A DNA stretch of 64,000 nt from Thiohalomonas denitrificans (GTDB lineage: Bacteria; Pseudomonadota; Gammaproteobacteria; Thiohalomonadales; Thiohalomonadaceae): NCBI RefSeq assembly GCF_016841685.1, contig NZ_JAENYR010000008.1, positions 1 to 64,000 of the forward strand. The letters run 5' to 3'. The position numbers and the translations under genes were made by a program. The notes below the pieces were generated by a model that was given only the letters and a program-made list of their open reading frames with translations, did no database searches and was not told where the DNA came from. Positions 35,482-45,651 of this stretch are shown one piece after another (position 1 is the first letter of the stretch; each line of letters starts with the position of its first letter).

Positions 35482-37533
35482 ATGGGTTTGAAGGGTAACG
35501 ATAAGGGCTCGAATAGCGCTGGGGGAAAGGGCCTTGCAGCCCTTATCGTCTTGCTGCTCGTTTTCGTGGGGCTGATGGGCGCCGTCTCCTGGCGCGTTGG
35601 TATCCAGGACACCAACGATAAGCAGTATATCGGTCTGCTGGGTGAACAGAGGGTGCTTTCGCAGCAGATCACGAAATTCGCCGGCCAGGCGACACAGGGT
35701 AAAGCGGATACCTATTCCCAGCTGACGAATTACCGTGATCGCTTTGCCGATTCACTTCAAATCCTGCAGTCGGGTGATCCGCAAAGCAGTTTGCCTCCGT
35801 CACCGGAGAGCATCAGCGAGGAACTCGAGCGGGTGACGCTCCTGTGGCAGCGCTTCGATGCCAACATCGATACCATCGAAAAGAGCGGGCCGGTGGTAAC
35901 GGAGTTGCGCGGTATCGTGCAGGAGATCAATGACAGTTCGTCGCAGATGCTCGTCGTCACTGATGAAGTCGCGACCCTGATGACTGAAAAGGATGTCTCC
36001 GGCACGCAAATCTACCTGGCCAGCCGGCAATTGATGCTCAGTCAACGCATCGTCAATAACGTCAACCGGATTCTGGAAGGCGATACCGGTGCGGTAACGG
36101 CCGCCGATCGTTTTGGTCGTGATGCCAATCTGTTCGGGAGTGTCATTCAGGGCATGCTCGACGGGGACGCCGACTCGAACATCGACCGCGTTGAAGATGA
36201 GGCGGTGCGCAGCAAGTTGAAAGAGGTTGCGGGCCTGTTTTCCGAATTCAGCGATCAGATGGGTGCCATTCTCGAATCCAGTCCCGAGATGTTCGAGGTC
36301 TCCGAGGCGTCCCAGGTCATTCTCAACACCAGTGAACCTCTCCTGCAGGCGCTAGGCGCGCTCGAGGATGCCTACCTCAATCAGATTGACAGTCGCACCA
36401 TCAGTTCGATGCTCGGCAATATCTTCGGCATCATCGCGCTGCTGCTGCTGTTCATGCTCGGCTACAGGCTAAAGCGTGAGGGCGAAATCCGCCTCGCGAA
36501 AACCGAAGCCGAACGGCGCACCACCGAGGGACACAATCAGCGTAACCAGCAGGCAATCATGCGGCTGCTCGACGAGATGGGCGACCTTGCAGATGGTGAC
36601 CTTACGGTCGACGCCACGGTGACCGAAGACATCACCGGGGCCATCGCCGACTCGGTCAACTACGCCATCGAAGCACTGCGTACGCTGGTTACCGCCATCA
36701 ACGATACGGCTACCCAGGTCAGTCAGGCGGCGGATCAGTCGCGTGCGACGGCCACCCACCTGACCGAAGCCTCCGAGCGACAGGCACACGAGATCACCTC
36801 GGCTTCGTCCAAGATCAAGGAGATGGCGATATCGATCGAAGGTGTATCGGTCAATGCCGACCAGCTTGCCGAGGAGTCACAGCGCTCGGTGGCGATCGCC
36901 AAGAAAGGAACCGTCGCGGTACAGAACACCATCGATGGCATGGGTTCGATTCGCGAGCAGATCCAGGAAACCTCGAAACGTATCAAACGCTTGGGTGAGA
37001 GTTCGCAAGAGATCGGCGATACCGTGGGATTGATCAACGACATCGCCGAGCAGACCAACATCCTCGCTCTGAATGCGGCCATTCAGGCGGCGATGGCCGG
37101 CGAAGCCGGCCGCGGCTTTGCCGTGGTGGCGGACGAGGTGCAGCGGCTTGCAGAGCGTTCGGCCGATGCAACCAAGCAGATCGAGGCGTTGGTAAAGACC
37201 ATCCAGACCGACACCAACGAGGCCGTCATTTCCATGGAGCAAAGCACCTCCGGTGTGGTTTCCGGTGCCAAATTGGCCGAGGATGCCGGTTCGGCTCTTG
37301 GAGAGATCGAGCAAGTATCGAATCGCCTGGCTGGCCTTATCCGTAATATTACCGAGGCCACCAGCGAACAGGCGGGTGCGGCGGTCAATATCACGGATAC
37401 CATGAATGTCATCCAGGAGATCACCACCCAGACATCGGACGGGACAAACCAGACCGCTGCCTCCATCGGTAATCTCGCGGAACTGGCGGACGACATGAAG
37501 AAATCGGTTTCCGGCTTCAAGTTGCCGGTCTGA
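35482..37533 (+). CDS. pilJ: Methyl-accepting chemotaxis receptor PilJ
   Basis: A 683-aa receptor. Transmembrane segment 1 is near residues 17-36 ([18 protein letters not shown]) and segment 2 near 314-330 ([15 protein letters not shown]). The periplasmic part holds two type IV-pili MCP-N helices with the QRVLSQQI and QLMLSQRI repeats. A HAMP-like linker and the cytoplasmic hairpin tip [40 protein letters not shown] follow. PilJ senses pilin or surface contact in Pseudomonas. A ribosome-binding site TAGGAGCGGG is visible. The Pil-Chp methyltransferase gene pilK, which follows pilJ in Pseudomonas, is absent: pilL starts 11 bp later. Confidence 0.95.
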   Translation: MGLKGNDKGSNSAGGKGLAALIVLLLVFVGLMGAVSWRVGIQDTNDKQYIGLLGEQRVLSQQITKFAGQATQGKADTYSQLTNYRDRFADSLQILQSGDPQSSLPPSPESISEELERVTLLWQRFDANIDTIEKSGPVVTELRGIVQEINDSSSQMLVVTDEVATLMTEKDVSGTQIYLASRQLMLSQRIVNNVNRILEGDTGAVTAADRFGRDANLFGSVIQGMLDGDADSNIDRVEDEAVRSKLKEVAGLFSEFSDQMGAILESSPEMFEVSEASQVILNTSEPLLQALGALEDAYLNQIDSRTISSMLGNIFGIIALLLLFMLGYRLKREGEIRLAKTEAERRTTEGHNQRNQQAIMRLLDEMGDLADGDLTVDATVTEDITGAIADSVNYAIEALRTLVTAINDTATQVSQAADQSRATATHLTEASERQAHEITSASSKIKEMAISIEGVSVNADQLAEESQRSVAIAKKGTVAVQNTIDGMGSIREQIQETSKRIKRLGESSQEIGDTVGLINDIAEQTNILALNAAIQAAMAGEAGRGFAVVADEVQRLAERSADATKQIEALVKTIQTDTNEAVISMEQSTSGVVSGAKLAEDAGSALGEIEQVSNRLAGLIRNITEATSEQAGAAVNITDTMNVIQEITTQTSDGTNQTAASIGNLAELADDMKKSVSGFKLPV

Positions 37534-37544
37534 CGGACCGTAGC

Positions 37545-40500
37545 ATGCAGACAGCGGAGACATTTGACGTCAGCACCCTTGCCTGGATCAAGGGTGAATT
37601 GGACGAAACGCTCGAAGACGCCCGCCAGGCGCTGGAATCGTTCGCCGAAGCGCCTGAGGATGTCGGCCAGCTGGATCCCTGCATCGATGCCCTGCACCAG
37701 GTGCACCGCACCCTGCAAATGGTGGAGCTGTCTGCTGCCGCACAATTTTTGGCGGAGGTCGAAATTTTTGCGCGGGCCCTACAGCGTGGCGAACTGACGC
37801 CGGCTGATGGGGAGCGGGGAGAGGCCGAAGAGGCGCTGATGCGCGCCATTCTGGAGTTGCCCGACTATCTTGATGCGTTGCAAAGCGGCCGGCCCGATTC
37901 TCTCCTGCCGTTGTTACCGCTGGTAAACGAAATGCGTCGGTTGCGAGGCGAAGCCGAATGGTCTCAATTGTCGGTTTTTCATCCCGACTTGAGCATCCGG
38001 CCACCCAGTCGGGAATCGGCCGGTAATCTGCAAGCGGTTGCCCGTAAAGCCCGGCCCCACTACCAAACCGCTCTTGCCAACCTGTTGCGGGACCGCGAAG
38101 CCGCGTCCAGCCTGCAGACGCTTCAGAAGGTTCTCGATGCCCTGTTCAAAATTGCCGATGAGAGTTCCATCCGGCAGGCACTTTGGGCTGCCTCGGCGCT
38201 TGTTGAGGCATTGTCCGAGAAGGGGCTTGAACCCTCCATTGAGGTAAAGCACCTGCTCGGCAAGATAGAACAGCTGGTCAAGTATTTGGCCCAGAAGGAG
38301 GAGACGGCGGCTAACGCCGAGCATGTCCAGGCGTTGACTCGAGTGCTCCTGTATCACGTTGGTCGTGCGACCGCCGGTGGTGTGCTGGTGGCGGGCATCA
38401 AGGATGCCTTCGGCCTCGACCGCTTCTTCCTGGAAGAGGGGTCGGCAGGATTGACCGCGGAGCTCAAGAGAACGGTTGCGGCCGATATCATGGAAGAGCT
38501 ATCGCACGTCAAGGATCAGCTTGACGTCTTTGTGCGTGGCCAGAGAGGTGACCTGGAGAGTCTTCAGCCGATCGGCGATGGCCTGCACCGTCTGGTTGAT
38601 ACGCTGGATCTTTTGCGGCAGGTGCCCCTGCAGCAGGCGCTAAAGGAGCAGGTGGGGGTACTTGGCCGTATTCGCCTGGGTGAGCTTGAGCCGGAAGACG
38701 AGGTCTTGATGGGCGTGGCCGGCGCGTTACTGCTGGTGGAATCCACCCTCCAGGATTGGGGCTCGAGCGCTCCGATGGAAAAGGCCGACGATTCCGGAGA
38801 GCGAGCCGGAGAATCCCCCGAAGCCGAACACCTGCGTGGTGTCCGGCAGGTGATGAAAGAGAGCCTGAGCGATCTGATCCGGATTCGTGAATCGCTCTCG
38901 GCCTATCTGGATAACCCCGGCGATGTCGAAAGGCTGAGTTCCCTCCCCGCTGATTTTCACCGTCTGGTGGCGAGCCTCGACCTTCTCTCCTACTCACGGG
39001 TCGCCAGGATCCTGCAGGCCTCCGCTGCCTACGTGCGTGGCGAGATCCTGAACGGCAATATGGTTCCGGATACCAGCCGACTCGACCAGTTGGCCGATGC
39101 CGTGATGAGTGTCGAGTATTATCTCGAGGCATTCGTCCAGAGCCGCGTTCATCCCGCTTCCGTGCTCGACGTTGCCGAAAATGCCTTGGCCGGGCTCGGA
39201 TTCCCGGTTGGAGATTTACTGGAGGGGATGGATGCCGGCGAGCCCTGGAACTCGAAGGCCGGCGAGTCGACCCCTTCGGTTGCCGGAAAGGAAAGCGTCG
39301 AGGGGACGGGAACTGCCGCCGGCGCCGAGGCGAACACTGGCGGGTCGATCACCGATGCGGCAGAGCACGGGGACGAAATCGATGACGAGATTGCCGCAGT
39401 CTTTCTCGAAGAGGCCCAGGAGGAGCTGGAGAGAATCACCAGACTCCTTCCTGTCTGGGAAGCCAACCCTTCGGATCACAGTGTGCTCGCTGAGTATCGA
39501 CGCTCCTTTCACACCCTGAAAGGCAGTGGTCGACTGGTCGGTGCCCATGAGCTGGGTGAGTTTGCCTGGTCCTTCGAGAAGATGCTCAATCGGGTAATCG
39601 ATCGGGGAGTCGAGCCCGATCCGCTCCTGTTTGAGGTGCTGCATCGCGCCGAGAGGGTGATTCCCCAACTTGTAGAGCAATTTCGAACCGGTACACGGCC
39701 CGACATCGAGGTAAAGGCCTTGGCGGATGCCGCTGACGCGCTCACTCGTGGCGATCGGCCGGTGCTCCCCGAAGAGGGAACACCTGTCGAGCCTGCGGAG
39801 TCCCCGAAACCGGCCATCGACACGGATCCCGAGCTGCTCGACATCTACGCCAAGGAAACGGCGGAACACCTTGCTGCAATTGATCGGTTCCTGTTCGAGT
39901 GCCGCTCTGAAGGGGTGCGCTACGCCAGCGAACCGCTGGTCCGGGCGCTGCACACGTTGAAAGGCAGCTCGCAGATCGCCGGTGTCGCCGAAGCAGCCCG
40001 GATCGCCGAAGCGTTGGAGAAATACAGCAAGGCACTTCAGACCGTCCACCAACCCCTTAGCAACGACTGGATTGCCGTCCTCCAAGAGAGTCGCGACCTC
40101 GTTGAAGGGGTGCTGGTACATCTGAATAACCCCTCGATTCCATTGCCGCCGGGCGGGGACCTGCAAACCCGCGCCGAAGCCTTCTACGCCTCCGTCCGCC
40201 ACCTGGAAAAGCGGGTCTCGCCGGACGACACATTTTTCGCAGAACCCGGAGAGGCCGAAAACCCGCCGACCTCGATGTTTTCGGGCGGGCAAACCGCCCC
40301 GGAATTGAACGACCTGCACGGACCCGACGATTGCCCGCTCCCGGGGAGCGACAGCCTGCAGGCGGTGGATGTTCCGACGGCGCCCCGAGGTTGGACGGAG
40401 ACGGCTGACTGCGAGGGGGAAGAGGCATCGGAGCTGGTTCGTCTTTTCCTGGAAGAGGGGGGCGAAATCCTCGACGAGAGCGAACGGCTCCTCGAGGCCT

Positions 40501-43500
40501 GGACAGCGCAGCCTGATGATCGAAAGGCTGTCCAGGGGCTCCAGCATCAGCTGCATACGCTCAAAGGGAGCGCTCGCCTGGCGGGTATAGTGGCAGTGGG
40601 CGATCTCTCCCACCAGCTCGAATCCGTCTACGAAGCGATTATCGAGGGGCGGCTGTCGCCCACCCCGGCCCTGCTGAGTGAACTGCAACTCGATCACGAT
40701 CGGCTGGTGTCGATGCTGGAACAGGTTCGCCATGGCGAACAGGTGGAGGGTGATGCAAACGATATTGCACGCCTCAAGGCTGCGGCTCAGGGCGTAACGT
40801 CGGCACTAAGCGGAGAGCAGGCTCCGGAGCCGGGCTCCCGGGCAGCGGCCGAAACCGGGAATGAGGACGAAGAGGATCCCGAACTTCTCGAGCTGTTTCT
40901 GGAAGAGGGACGCGAGATACTCGACAGCAGCGAGCAAATTCTGCAGTCGTGGCTCGAGACTCCCAATGACCATTCGCTGGTCCAGTCACTTCAGCGTCAA
41001 CTGCACACCCTGAAAGGCAGTGCCCGCATGGCGGGTGTGGCGGCTATCGGCGATCTCAGTCACGCTCTCGAATCCACCTTTGAAGCGCTGCTGGAGCGGC
41101 GCGCGCAGGTCCTTCCGGAGCTGCTCGAAGCGATACAGCAGGCCCACGATCGACTCTCCACCATGCTGGAACAGGTCTGGGAACACCAACCGGTCCCAGC
41201 GGCCGAAGAGCTGACCCGGCGCATCATGGAACTGCTCCGGACTCCCGAAGCGCCCAGCGAACCGGAAGCCGCACTGCCGGATCCCTCACTTGGGGAGCCG
41301 GCGGCGTACCACAGGAGCGCCACCGCAGAATCAACAGAACGGTTACAAGCCGCCGCGCACGACTTTTACCCGGAAGCAATGCGACTGGTCGAACACTTTG
41401 GTGCCGAACTCCAACACTGGCAGGGTGCTCCGAGCGACATCGAATTGCATGCCGCCCTGACAGGTACCGGCGTTAGTCTGGAGCAGTTGGCTCGGGAAGC
41501 CGATGTCCAAAATATGGTCGACCTTGTCATGGTTACCGGGATGTTGCTTTCCGAAGTCCGTGACGGGCATGTTCCGGTATCCGATGACCTGTTCGGGTTA
41601 ATGCATCTGGTGCATGAACGCCTGTCGCTCCTTGTCGAGCAGCATTATCACGGGCTGCCGCTTGGCGGTGTGCAGGACCTCATCGACAGCATCAAGGAGT
41701 TGATCGCTCGGCATCTTGAAAAGCGTGGAGAGAAGGAGGATGCGGAAGATAATCGCCAGTCGACCCGCATTCAGCATGAAATGGTTCGTGTCCGTCGCGA
41801 CTTGATGGATAACCTGGTCAACTATGCCGGCGAAGTGAGTATCTATCGTTCGCGCATCGAACAGCGACTGAACTCTTTCGGTTTCAGTATTGGTGAGCTG
41901 GATGAGACCGTAGACCGCCTTCGCCATCAGCTACGTCAGTTCGATATCGAAACCGAGGCACAGATCTCTGCCCGGTATCAGGACGCCAGCGAGGAGTACG
42001 ACGACTTCGATCCGTTGGAGTTCGATCGCTTTACCAATATGCAGCAGCTCTCCCGGGCCATGATGGAGAGTTTGAGCGATATCGGCTCGATCAAAGGGAT
42101 GATGACAGAGATCGAGCGTGAATCGGAGACCCTGCTCCTGCAGCAGGCCCGGGTCAATACCGAGCTGCAGGAGAACCTGATGCAGACGCGGATGGTCCCG
42201 CTGGTGGACAATGCGCCGCGGCTGCGCCGCATCGTTCGCCAGACGGCATCGGAAATCGGCCGCAAAGCCAGCCTCGGCTTTCAGGGCGCTGAAGTGGAAA
42301 TGGATCGACGTGTGGTTGAGCGTCTGATTGCACCCCTCGAGCATATGCTGCGAAATGCTGTCGCACACGGTATTGAATCACCCGAAGAGCGCCTCGCCGC
42401 CGGCAAAAGTGAGACCGGTTCAATTACCATCGCCCTGTCCCGGGAGGGCGCAGAAGTCGTAGTCCGCGTCTCCGATGACGGGCGGGGTATCGATGCCGAT
42501 GCCGTTCGTGACAAGGCCATCGAACGGGGTCTGATGGAAGCCGATGCCAATCTCGGGGAGCAGGAGGTGATGCAGTTCATATTCGAGTCGGGTTTCTCGA
42601 CAGCCGCCGCGCTGAGCCAGGTTGCCGGGCGCGGTATCGGCATGGATGTGGTCAGCAGCGAAGTACGACAGTTGAGTGGCTCGATGGACATCGATTCAGT
42701 GAAAGGCCAGGGTACGCGATTTACCGTGCGCCTCCCCTTTTCCCTGTCGGTAAGCCGGGCATTGATTGTACATGTCGGTGAACAGACCTTCGCCATTCCA
42801 TTGCTGTCCGTGCAAGGCATAGCGCGTGCGGACCCTGCGGAAGTGGAGGAACTCCTGCAGCAGGAGCATCCGACCTATTCATGGCTTGGAGAGAGCTATG
42901 AGTTGATGCACCCGCGTCAGGCGATCGGTATTGATGAAGTGGCGGCGCCGTCCGAGGTGAAAAAGCAGCCCCTCCTTCTGGCGCAAAGTGGCGAGCACCG
43001 TATCGCGCTGATCGTCGATCGCATCGAGGGAAGCCGGGAAGTCGTCATCAAGTCCCTGGGGCCACAGCTGAGTATGCTTCAGTCGCTCTCCGGGGCGACC
43101 ATTCTGGCTGATGGCAGTATCGCCCTGGTGCTGGAGCTGTCGGCGCTGATCCGCAGGGGTATTGCTCATCGACATCGAGTCGGGAAGCAGCTGGCGTCGG
43201 GTGCGACGCCTGCCCCCTCGGTCCCGACCGTGATGATCGTGGACGACTCTATCACCGTACGGGCGGTCACCAAGCGGTTGTTGAAACGCCATGGTATGAA
43301 TGCTGTGGCCGCAAAGGATGGTGTCGATGCCTTGACGATCCTGGAAGAAATCACTCCGGACGTCATGCTCTTGGATATCGAGATGCCGCGAATGGACGGC
43401 TTTGAACTGGCCACGCACATCCGAAATTCGGAAGCCTTGAAAGATATTCCTATTATCATGATTACCTCGCGTACCGGAGAGAAACACCGCCAACGTGCCA

Positions 43501-43610
43501 CGGATATCGGCGTCAATCGCTACATGGGCAAGCCCTATTCGGAAGGTGACCTCATGGAAAATATCGAATCGCTGATTGGTGACGCCGAATCATGGAAGCC
43601 GGCAGGATGA
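37545..43610 (+). CDS. pilL: PilL/ChpA hybrid chemosensory histidine kinase
   Basis: A 2021-aa kinase of the Pil-Chp system. Four canonical Hpt domains carry the phospho-His in HTLKGS near residues 655, 802, 1002 and 1153. Earlier regions (about 1-150, 330 and 460) and one after 1270 resemble Hpt bundles with the motif degraded, for example FHRLVASLDLLS. A CheA-type ATPase follows (N box EHMLRNAVAHGIESPEERL near 1600, SDDGRGID, GRGIGMDVVSSEVRQL near 1695). A CheW domain (VHVGEQTFAIPLLSVQGI near 1740) and a C-terminal receiver with phospho-Asp in VMLLDIEMPRMDG complete it. It should phosphorylate PilG and PilH. It overlaps chpC by four bases. Confidence 0.95.
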   Translation: MQTAETFDVSTLAWIKGELDETLEDARQALESFAEAPEDVGQLDPCIDALHQVHRTLQMVELSAAAQFLAEVEIFARALQRGELTPADGERGEAEEALMRAILELPDYLDALQSGRPDSLLPLLPLVNEMRRLRGEAEWSQLSVFHPDLSIRPPSRESAGNLQAVARKARPHYQTALANLLRDREAASSLQTLQKVLDALFKIADESSIRQALWAASALVEALSEKGLEPSIEVKHLLGKIEQLVKYLAQKEETAANAEHVQALTRVLLYHVGRATAGGVLVAGIKDAFGLDRFFLEEGSAGLTAELKRTVAADIMEELSHVKDQLDVFVRGQRGDLESLQPIGDGLHRLVDTLDLLRQVPLQQALKEQVGVLGRIRLGELEPEDEVLMGVAGALLLVESTLQDWGSSAPMEKADDSGERAGESPEAEHLRGVRQVMKESLSDLIRIRESLSAYLDNPGDVERLSSLPADFHRLVASLDLLSYSRVARILQASAAYVRGEILNGNMVPDTSRLDQLADAVMSVEYYLEAFVQSRVHPASVLDVAENALAGLGFPVGDLLEGMDAGEPWNSKAGESTPSVAGKESVEGTGTAAGAEANTGGSITDAAEHGDEIDDEIAAVFLEEAQEELERITRLLPVWEANPSDHSVLAEYRRSFHTLKGSGRLVGAHELGEFAWSFEKMLNRVIDRGVEPDPLLFEVLHRAERVIPQLVEQFRTGTRPDIEVKALADAADALTRGDRPVLPEEGTPVEPAESPKPAIDTDPELLDIYAKETAEHLAAIDRFLFECRSEGVRYASEPLVRALHTLKGSSQIAGVAEAARIAEALEKYSKALQTVHQPLSNDWIAVLQESRDLVEGVLVHLNNPSIPLPPGGDLQTRAEAFYASVRHLEKRVSPDDTFFAEPGEAENPPTSMFSGGQTAPELNDLHGPDDCPLPGSDSLQAVDVPTAPRGWTETADCEGEEASELVRLFLEEGGEILDESERLLEAWTAQPDDRKAVQGLQHQLHTLKGSARLAGIVAVGDLSHQLESVYEAIIEGRLSPTPALLSELQLDHDRLVSMLEQVRHGEQVEGDANDIARLKAAAQGVTSALSGEQAPEPGSRAAAETGNEDEEDPELLELFLEEGREILDSSEQILQSWLETPNDHSLVQSLQRQLHTLKGSARMAGVAAIGDLSHALESTFEALLERRAQVLPELLEAIQQAHDRLSTMLEQVWEHQPVPAAEELTRRIMELLRTPEAPSEPEAALPDPSLGEPAAYHRSATAESTERLQAAAHDFYPEAMRLVEHFGAELQHWQGAPSDIELHAALTGTGVSLEQLAREADVQNMVDLVMVTGMLLSEVRDGHVPVSDDLFGLMHLVHERLSLLVEQHYHGLPLGGVQDLIDSIKELIARHLEKRGEKEDAEDNRQSTRIQHEMVRVRRDLMDNLVNYAGEVSIYRSRIEQRLNSFGFSIGELDETVDRLRHQLRQFDIETEAQISARYQDASEEYDDFDPLEFDRFTNMQQLSRAMMESLSDIGSIKGMMTEIERESETLLLQQARVNTELQENLMQTRMVPLVDNAPRLRRIVRQTASEIGRKASLGFQGAEVEMDRRVVERLIAPLEHMLRNAVAHGIESPEERLAAGKSETGSITIALSREGAEVVVRVSDDGRGIDADAVRDKAIERGLMEADANLGEQEVMQFIFESGFSTAAALSQVAGRGIGMDVVSSEVRQLSGSMDIDSVKGQGTRFTVRLPFSLSVSRALIVHVGEQTFAIPLLSVQGIARADPAEVEELLQQEHPTYSWLGESYELMHPRQAIGIDEVAAPSEVKKQPLLLAQSGEHRIALIVDRIEGSREVVIKSLGPQLSMLQSLSGATILADGSIALVLELSALIRRGIAHRHRVGKQLASGATPAPSVPTVMIVDDSITVRAVTKRLLKRHGMNAVAAKDGVDALTILEEITPDVMLLDIEMPRMDGFELATHIRNSEALKDIPIIMITSRTGEKHRQRATDIGVNRYMGKPYSEGDLMENIESLIGDAESWKPAG

Positions 43611-44107
43611 CAGGACCCGATACCGCAGTGGGACGGGAAGAGCAGCAGAGTGCGGACGCCATTCGTTGCCTCTCCATTCCCATTGAAGGAAGCGCACTGC
43701 TCCTGCCCTATACCGCCGTAGCGGAAGTGATAGAGCTTGGCCATCCGACACCGCTCGCCAACGGACCCGGCTGGCTCCTGGGCCTGCGGCAATGGCGGGG
43801 AGTTACGGTTCCGGTACTGACCCTGGAAAGTCTGGTAGGTACTGCATCCACATCCTTGAGCGGTCCGCCCGAGAAAGTGGTGGTGTGCAATACACTGAAC
43901 GGCAATCCCAAGCTGCCATTTCTCGCGGTGGCGGCTTCCGGTGTTCCTCGCCTTACCTGGGCGCGACGCGACGCCCTTGCCACCATGGAAAAGTCCGGGA
44001 ACCGTGAGCGACCGGCAGCTCTCGGTCACATGCGCATGCCGAATGGCGACATCATCATCCCCGATTTCGATGTGCTGGAGCAGATGCTGCTTCGGTTGGG
44101 TCTTTGA
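43607..44107 (+). CDS. chpC: CheW-like adaptor ChpC
   Basis: A 166-aa CheW-like protein. LSIPIEGSALLLPYTAVAEVIELGHPTPLANGPGWLLGLRQWRGVTVPVLTLESLVG is a typical CheW core, and the order after pilL matches ChpC of Pseudomonas, which links further receptors to the kinase. I take the ATG at 43607, which overlaps the pilL stop as ATGA; the track start at 43592 would add five residues inside pilL. No chpB (methylesterase) lies between pilL and this gene, unlike in Pseudomonas. Confidence 0.85.
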   Translation: MTGPDTAVGREEQQSADAIRCLSIPIEGSALLLPYTAVAEVIELGHPTPLANGPGWLLGLRQWRGVTVPVLTLESLVGTASTSLSGPPEKVVVCNTLNGNPKLPFLAVAASGVPRLTWARRDALATMEKSGNRERPAALGHMRMPNGDIIIPDFDVLEQMLLRLGL

Positions 44108-44153
44108 AACCGTCAGCTTTTACAGTTTTTTCAGGAAAAAGAGACATTACTTC

Positions 44154-44843
44154 ATGGCCAAAACGATAACTACTGTCATCTCCGGGGGTTTGGTGACAGC
44201 TCTTCTCTTCGGTGCGTCGGTGAACGCCCAGGACCAGGCGCATCTGCAGGAGCGGGAACGCCTGCTTTCGCTTATCGAAGAGGTTAACGGGGACCCGGAG
44301 AAGCGTCGGATTGCGATCCGCGAAGGACATCAGCGCGTCAGCTTTTGCAGTAATTGCCACGGTGACGACGGAAATAGTAAGCGGCCAAAAATCCCCAATC
44401 TGGCCGGCCAGAATCCGGCCTACCTGTTGGAGCAGTTCGATCTGTTTGCCGACGGTCGGCGCAAGGATTTCGTGATGCAGACCCTGGCGAAAGAGTTCAC
44501 GATGGAAGACAAGATCAACATCTCCATCTACTTCTCTAATCAGGACGTTATGCCGGATCAGGAGATCGATCTCCTCAAGGCGCGGCATGGGAAAGAGCTC
44601 TTTGAGAGCGTTTGCCAGTTCTGCCACGGTGCGGACGGCAAAGGCGAGGCCGGTTACGCGCGCCTGGCCGGGCAGCAGAAGGAGTTCATGATCATCGCCC
44701 TGAAGCGTTATCGGGATAACTCCAAAGCAGAGCTCCGCCCCCAGGAAGTGCGACGCACCGATGTGCGTATGGAGCGGGTGACGCAACATCTAACCGATCA
44801 GGAAATAGAGGCGCTGGCCAATTATATCGCTTCTATCGAATGA
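44154..44843 (+). CDS. Diheme cytochrome c (c4-like)
   Basis: A 229-aa exported cytochrome with signal peptide (TTVISGGLVTALLFGASVNA) and two heme-binding motifs, CSNCH in the N-terminal half and CQFCH in the C-terminal half. Each is followed by GDDGNSKRPKIPNLAGQ- and GADGKGEAGYARLAGQ-type segments, and distal Met ligands are probable (DVMPDQE, DVRMERV). This is the twin-domain layout of cytochrome c4, a periplasmic electron carrier to terminal oxidases. ATG 44154 begins exactly at the signal peptide; the longer track frame is spurious. It follows chpC by 46 bp and converges on rsmE with 9 bp between stops. Confidence 0.88.
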   Translation: MAKTITTVISGGLVTALLFGASVNAQDQAHLQERERLLSLIEEVNGDPEKRRIAIREGHQRVSFCSNCHGDDGNSKRPKIPNLAGQNPAYLLEQFDLFADGRRKDFVMQTLAKEFTMEDKINISIYFSNQDVMPDQEIDLLKARHGKELFESVCQFCHGADGKGEAGYARLAGQQKEFMIIALKRYRDNSKAELRPQEVRRTDVRMERVTQHLTDQEIEALANYIASIE

Positions 44844-44852
44844 CCCTTGCTA

Positions 44853-45581
44853 TTACCGGAGATCGCCCCACCGATGTTGCATGATGGTGAGGGCGACGAC
44901 CGAAGCCGTTTCGGTGCGCAGTACCCTGGGGCCTAGCCGGAGTCTCCGGTAGCCTCTGGAAAGGGCGAGGTCCCGCTCGCTTTCGGTCAAACCGCCCTCC
45001 GGCCCAATGAGCAGCATGGCCGCGGCCCCGGCCAAGTCAACGTCAAGGCCAGTTTCGGCGCGGTGGTCCAGGATCCAGCAATCGCTCTCTGTCGGTTGCG
45101 CCAGCCACTCGTCCAGCGACATGATCGGCTCGACGTCCGGGACCCGATTGCGGCCACACTGCTCACAGGCGGCGACCGCCTGGGACTGCCAGCGCTCCCG
45201 GCGTTTTTCCCGACGCTCCCCCTTCAGGTCGACCACGGTGCGCGCGGTCACTACCGGGACGATGAGGGTGACGCCCAGCTCCACGGCCTTCTGAATCGTA
45301 TAATCCATACGGTCGCCACGCGAGATCCCCTGGACCAGGGTGATGGCGAGCGGAGATTCGGTTCTCTCGTCCCGAAAGGCCCCTACTTCCACGACTGCTC
45401 GCCGGCGCTCGGCCTTGATCAAAACGGCATCGAAGGCTCCGCCTGCACCATTGAAAAGGGTGAGCGGTGCCCCGGGTTTGAGGCGCAGGACGCGAACCGC
45501 GTGGTTCACCCCATTCCCATCCAGCTCCAGCTGCTGGCCGGTGGCAAGAGGGATCGGTTGATAGATGCGGGGAATTCGCAT
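44853..45581 (-). CDS. rsmE: 16S rRNA (uracil1498-N3)-methyltransferase
   Basis: RsmE is a SPOUT-fold enzyme that methylates U1498 of 16S rRNA using S-adenosylmethionine. Landmarks: RIPRIYQPIPLATGQQLEL at the N-terminus, the helix KAVELGVTLIVPVVTARTVVDLK, QAVAACEQCGRNRVPDV, and the trefoil-knot SAM site LLIGPEGGLTESERDLA followed by LGPRVLRTETASVVALTIMQ. I use ATG 45581 (MRIPRIYQ), 242 aa; the track start adds 8 residues. It is the last gene of the metK-ahcY-metF group, whose products recycle its cofactor. Confidence 0.92.
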   Translation of the reverse strand: MRIPRIYQPIPLATGQQLELDGNGVNHAVRVLRLKPGAPLTLFNGAGGAFDAVLIKAERRRAVVEVGAFRDERTESPLAITLVQGISRGDRMDYTIQKAVELGVTLIVPVVTARTVVDLKGERREKRRERWQSQAVAACEQCGRNRVPDVEPIMSLDEWLAQPTESDCWILDHRAETGLDVDLAGAAAMLLIGPEGGLTESERDLALSRGYRRLRLGPRVLRTETASVVALTIMQHRWGDLR

Positions 45582-45608
45582 CGTTCCTCTAATCACGTTG
45601 TGCACTTC

Positions 45609-45640
45609 AGGACGCAGTAAACTCTGCGCCTCTGCAGTGA
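45609..45640. repeat. CGCAGAG-type arm in the metF-rsmE gap
   Basis: GGACGCAGTAAACTCTGCGC followed by CTCTGCAGTGAG is a compact, degraded copy of the second repeat family in the 70-bp gap between metF and rsmE. Confidence 0.45.
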
Positions 45641-45651
45641 GTTGGTTACTG

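Noticed and set aside
39216-40733. 505-aa minus-strand ORF opposite pilL
   Set aside because: Antisense shadow of a clear Hpt-domain kinase; no ribosome-binding site or recognisable domain.
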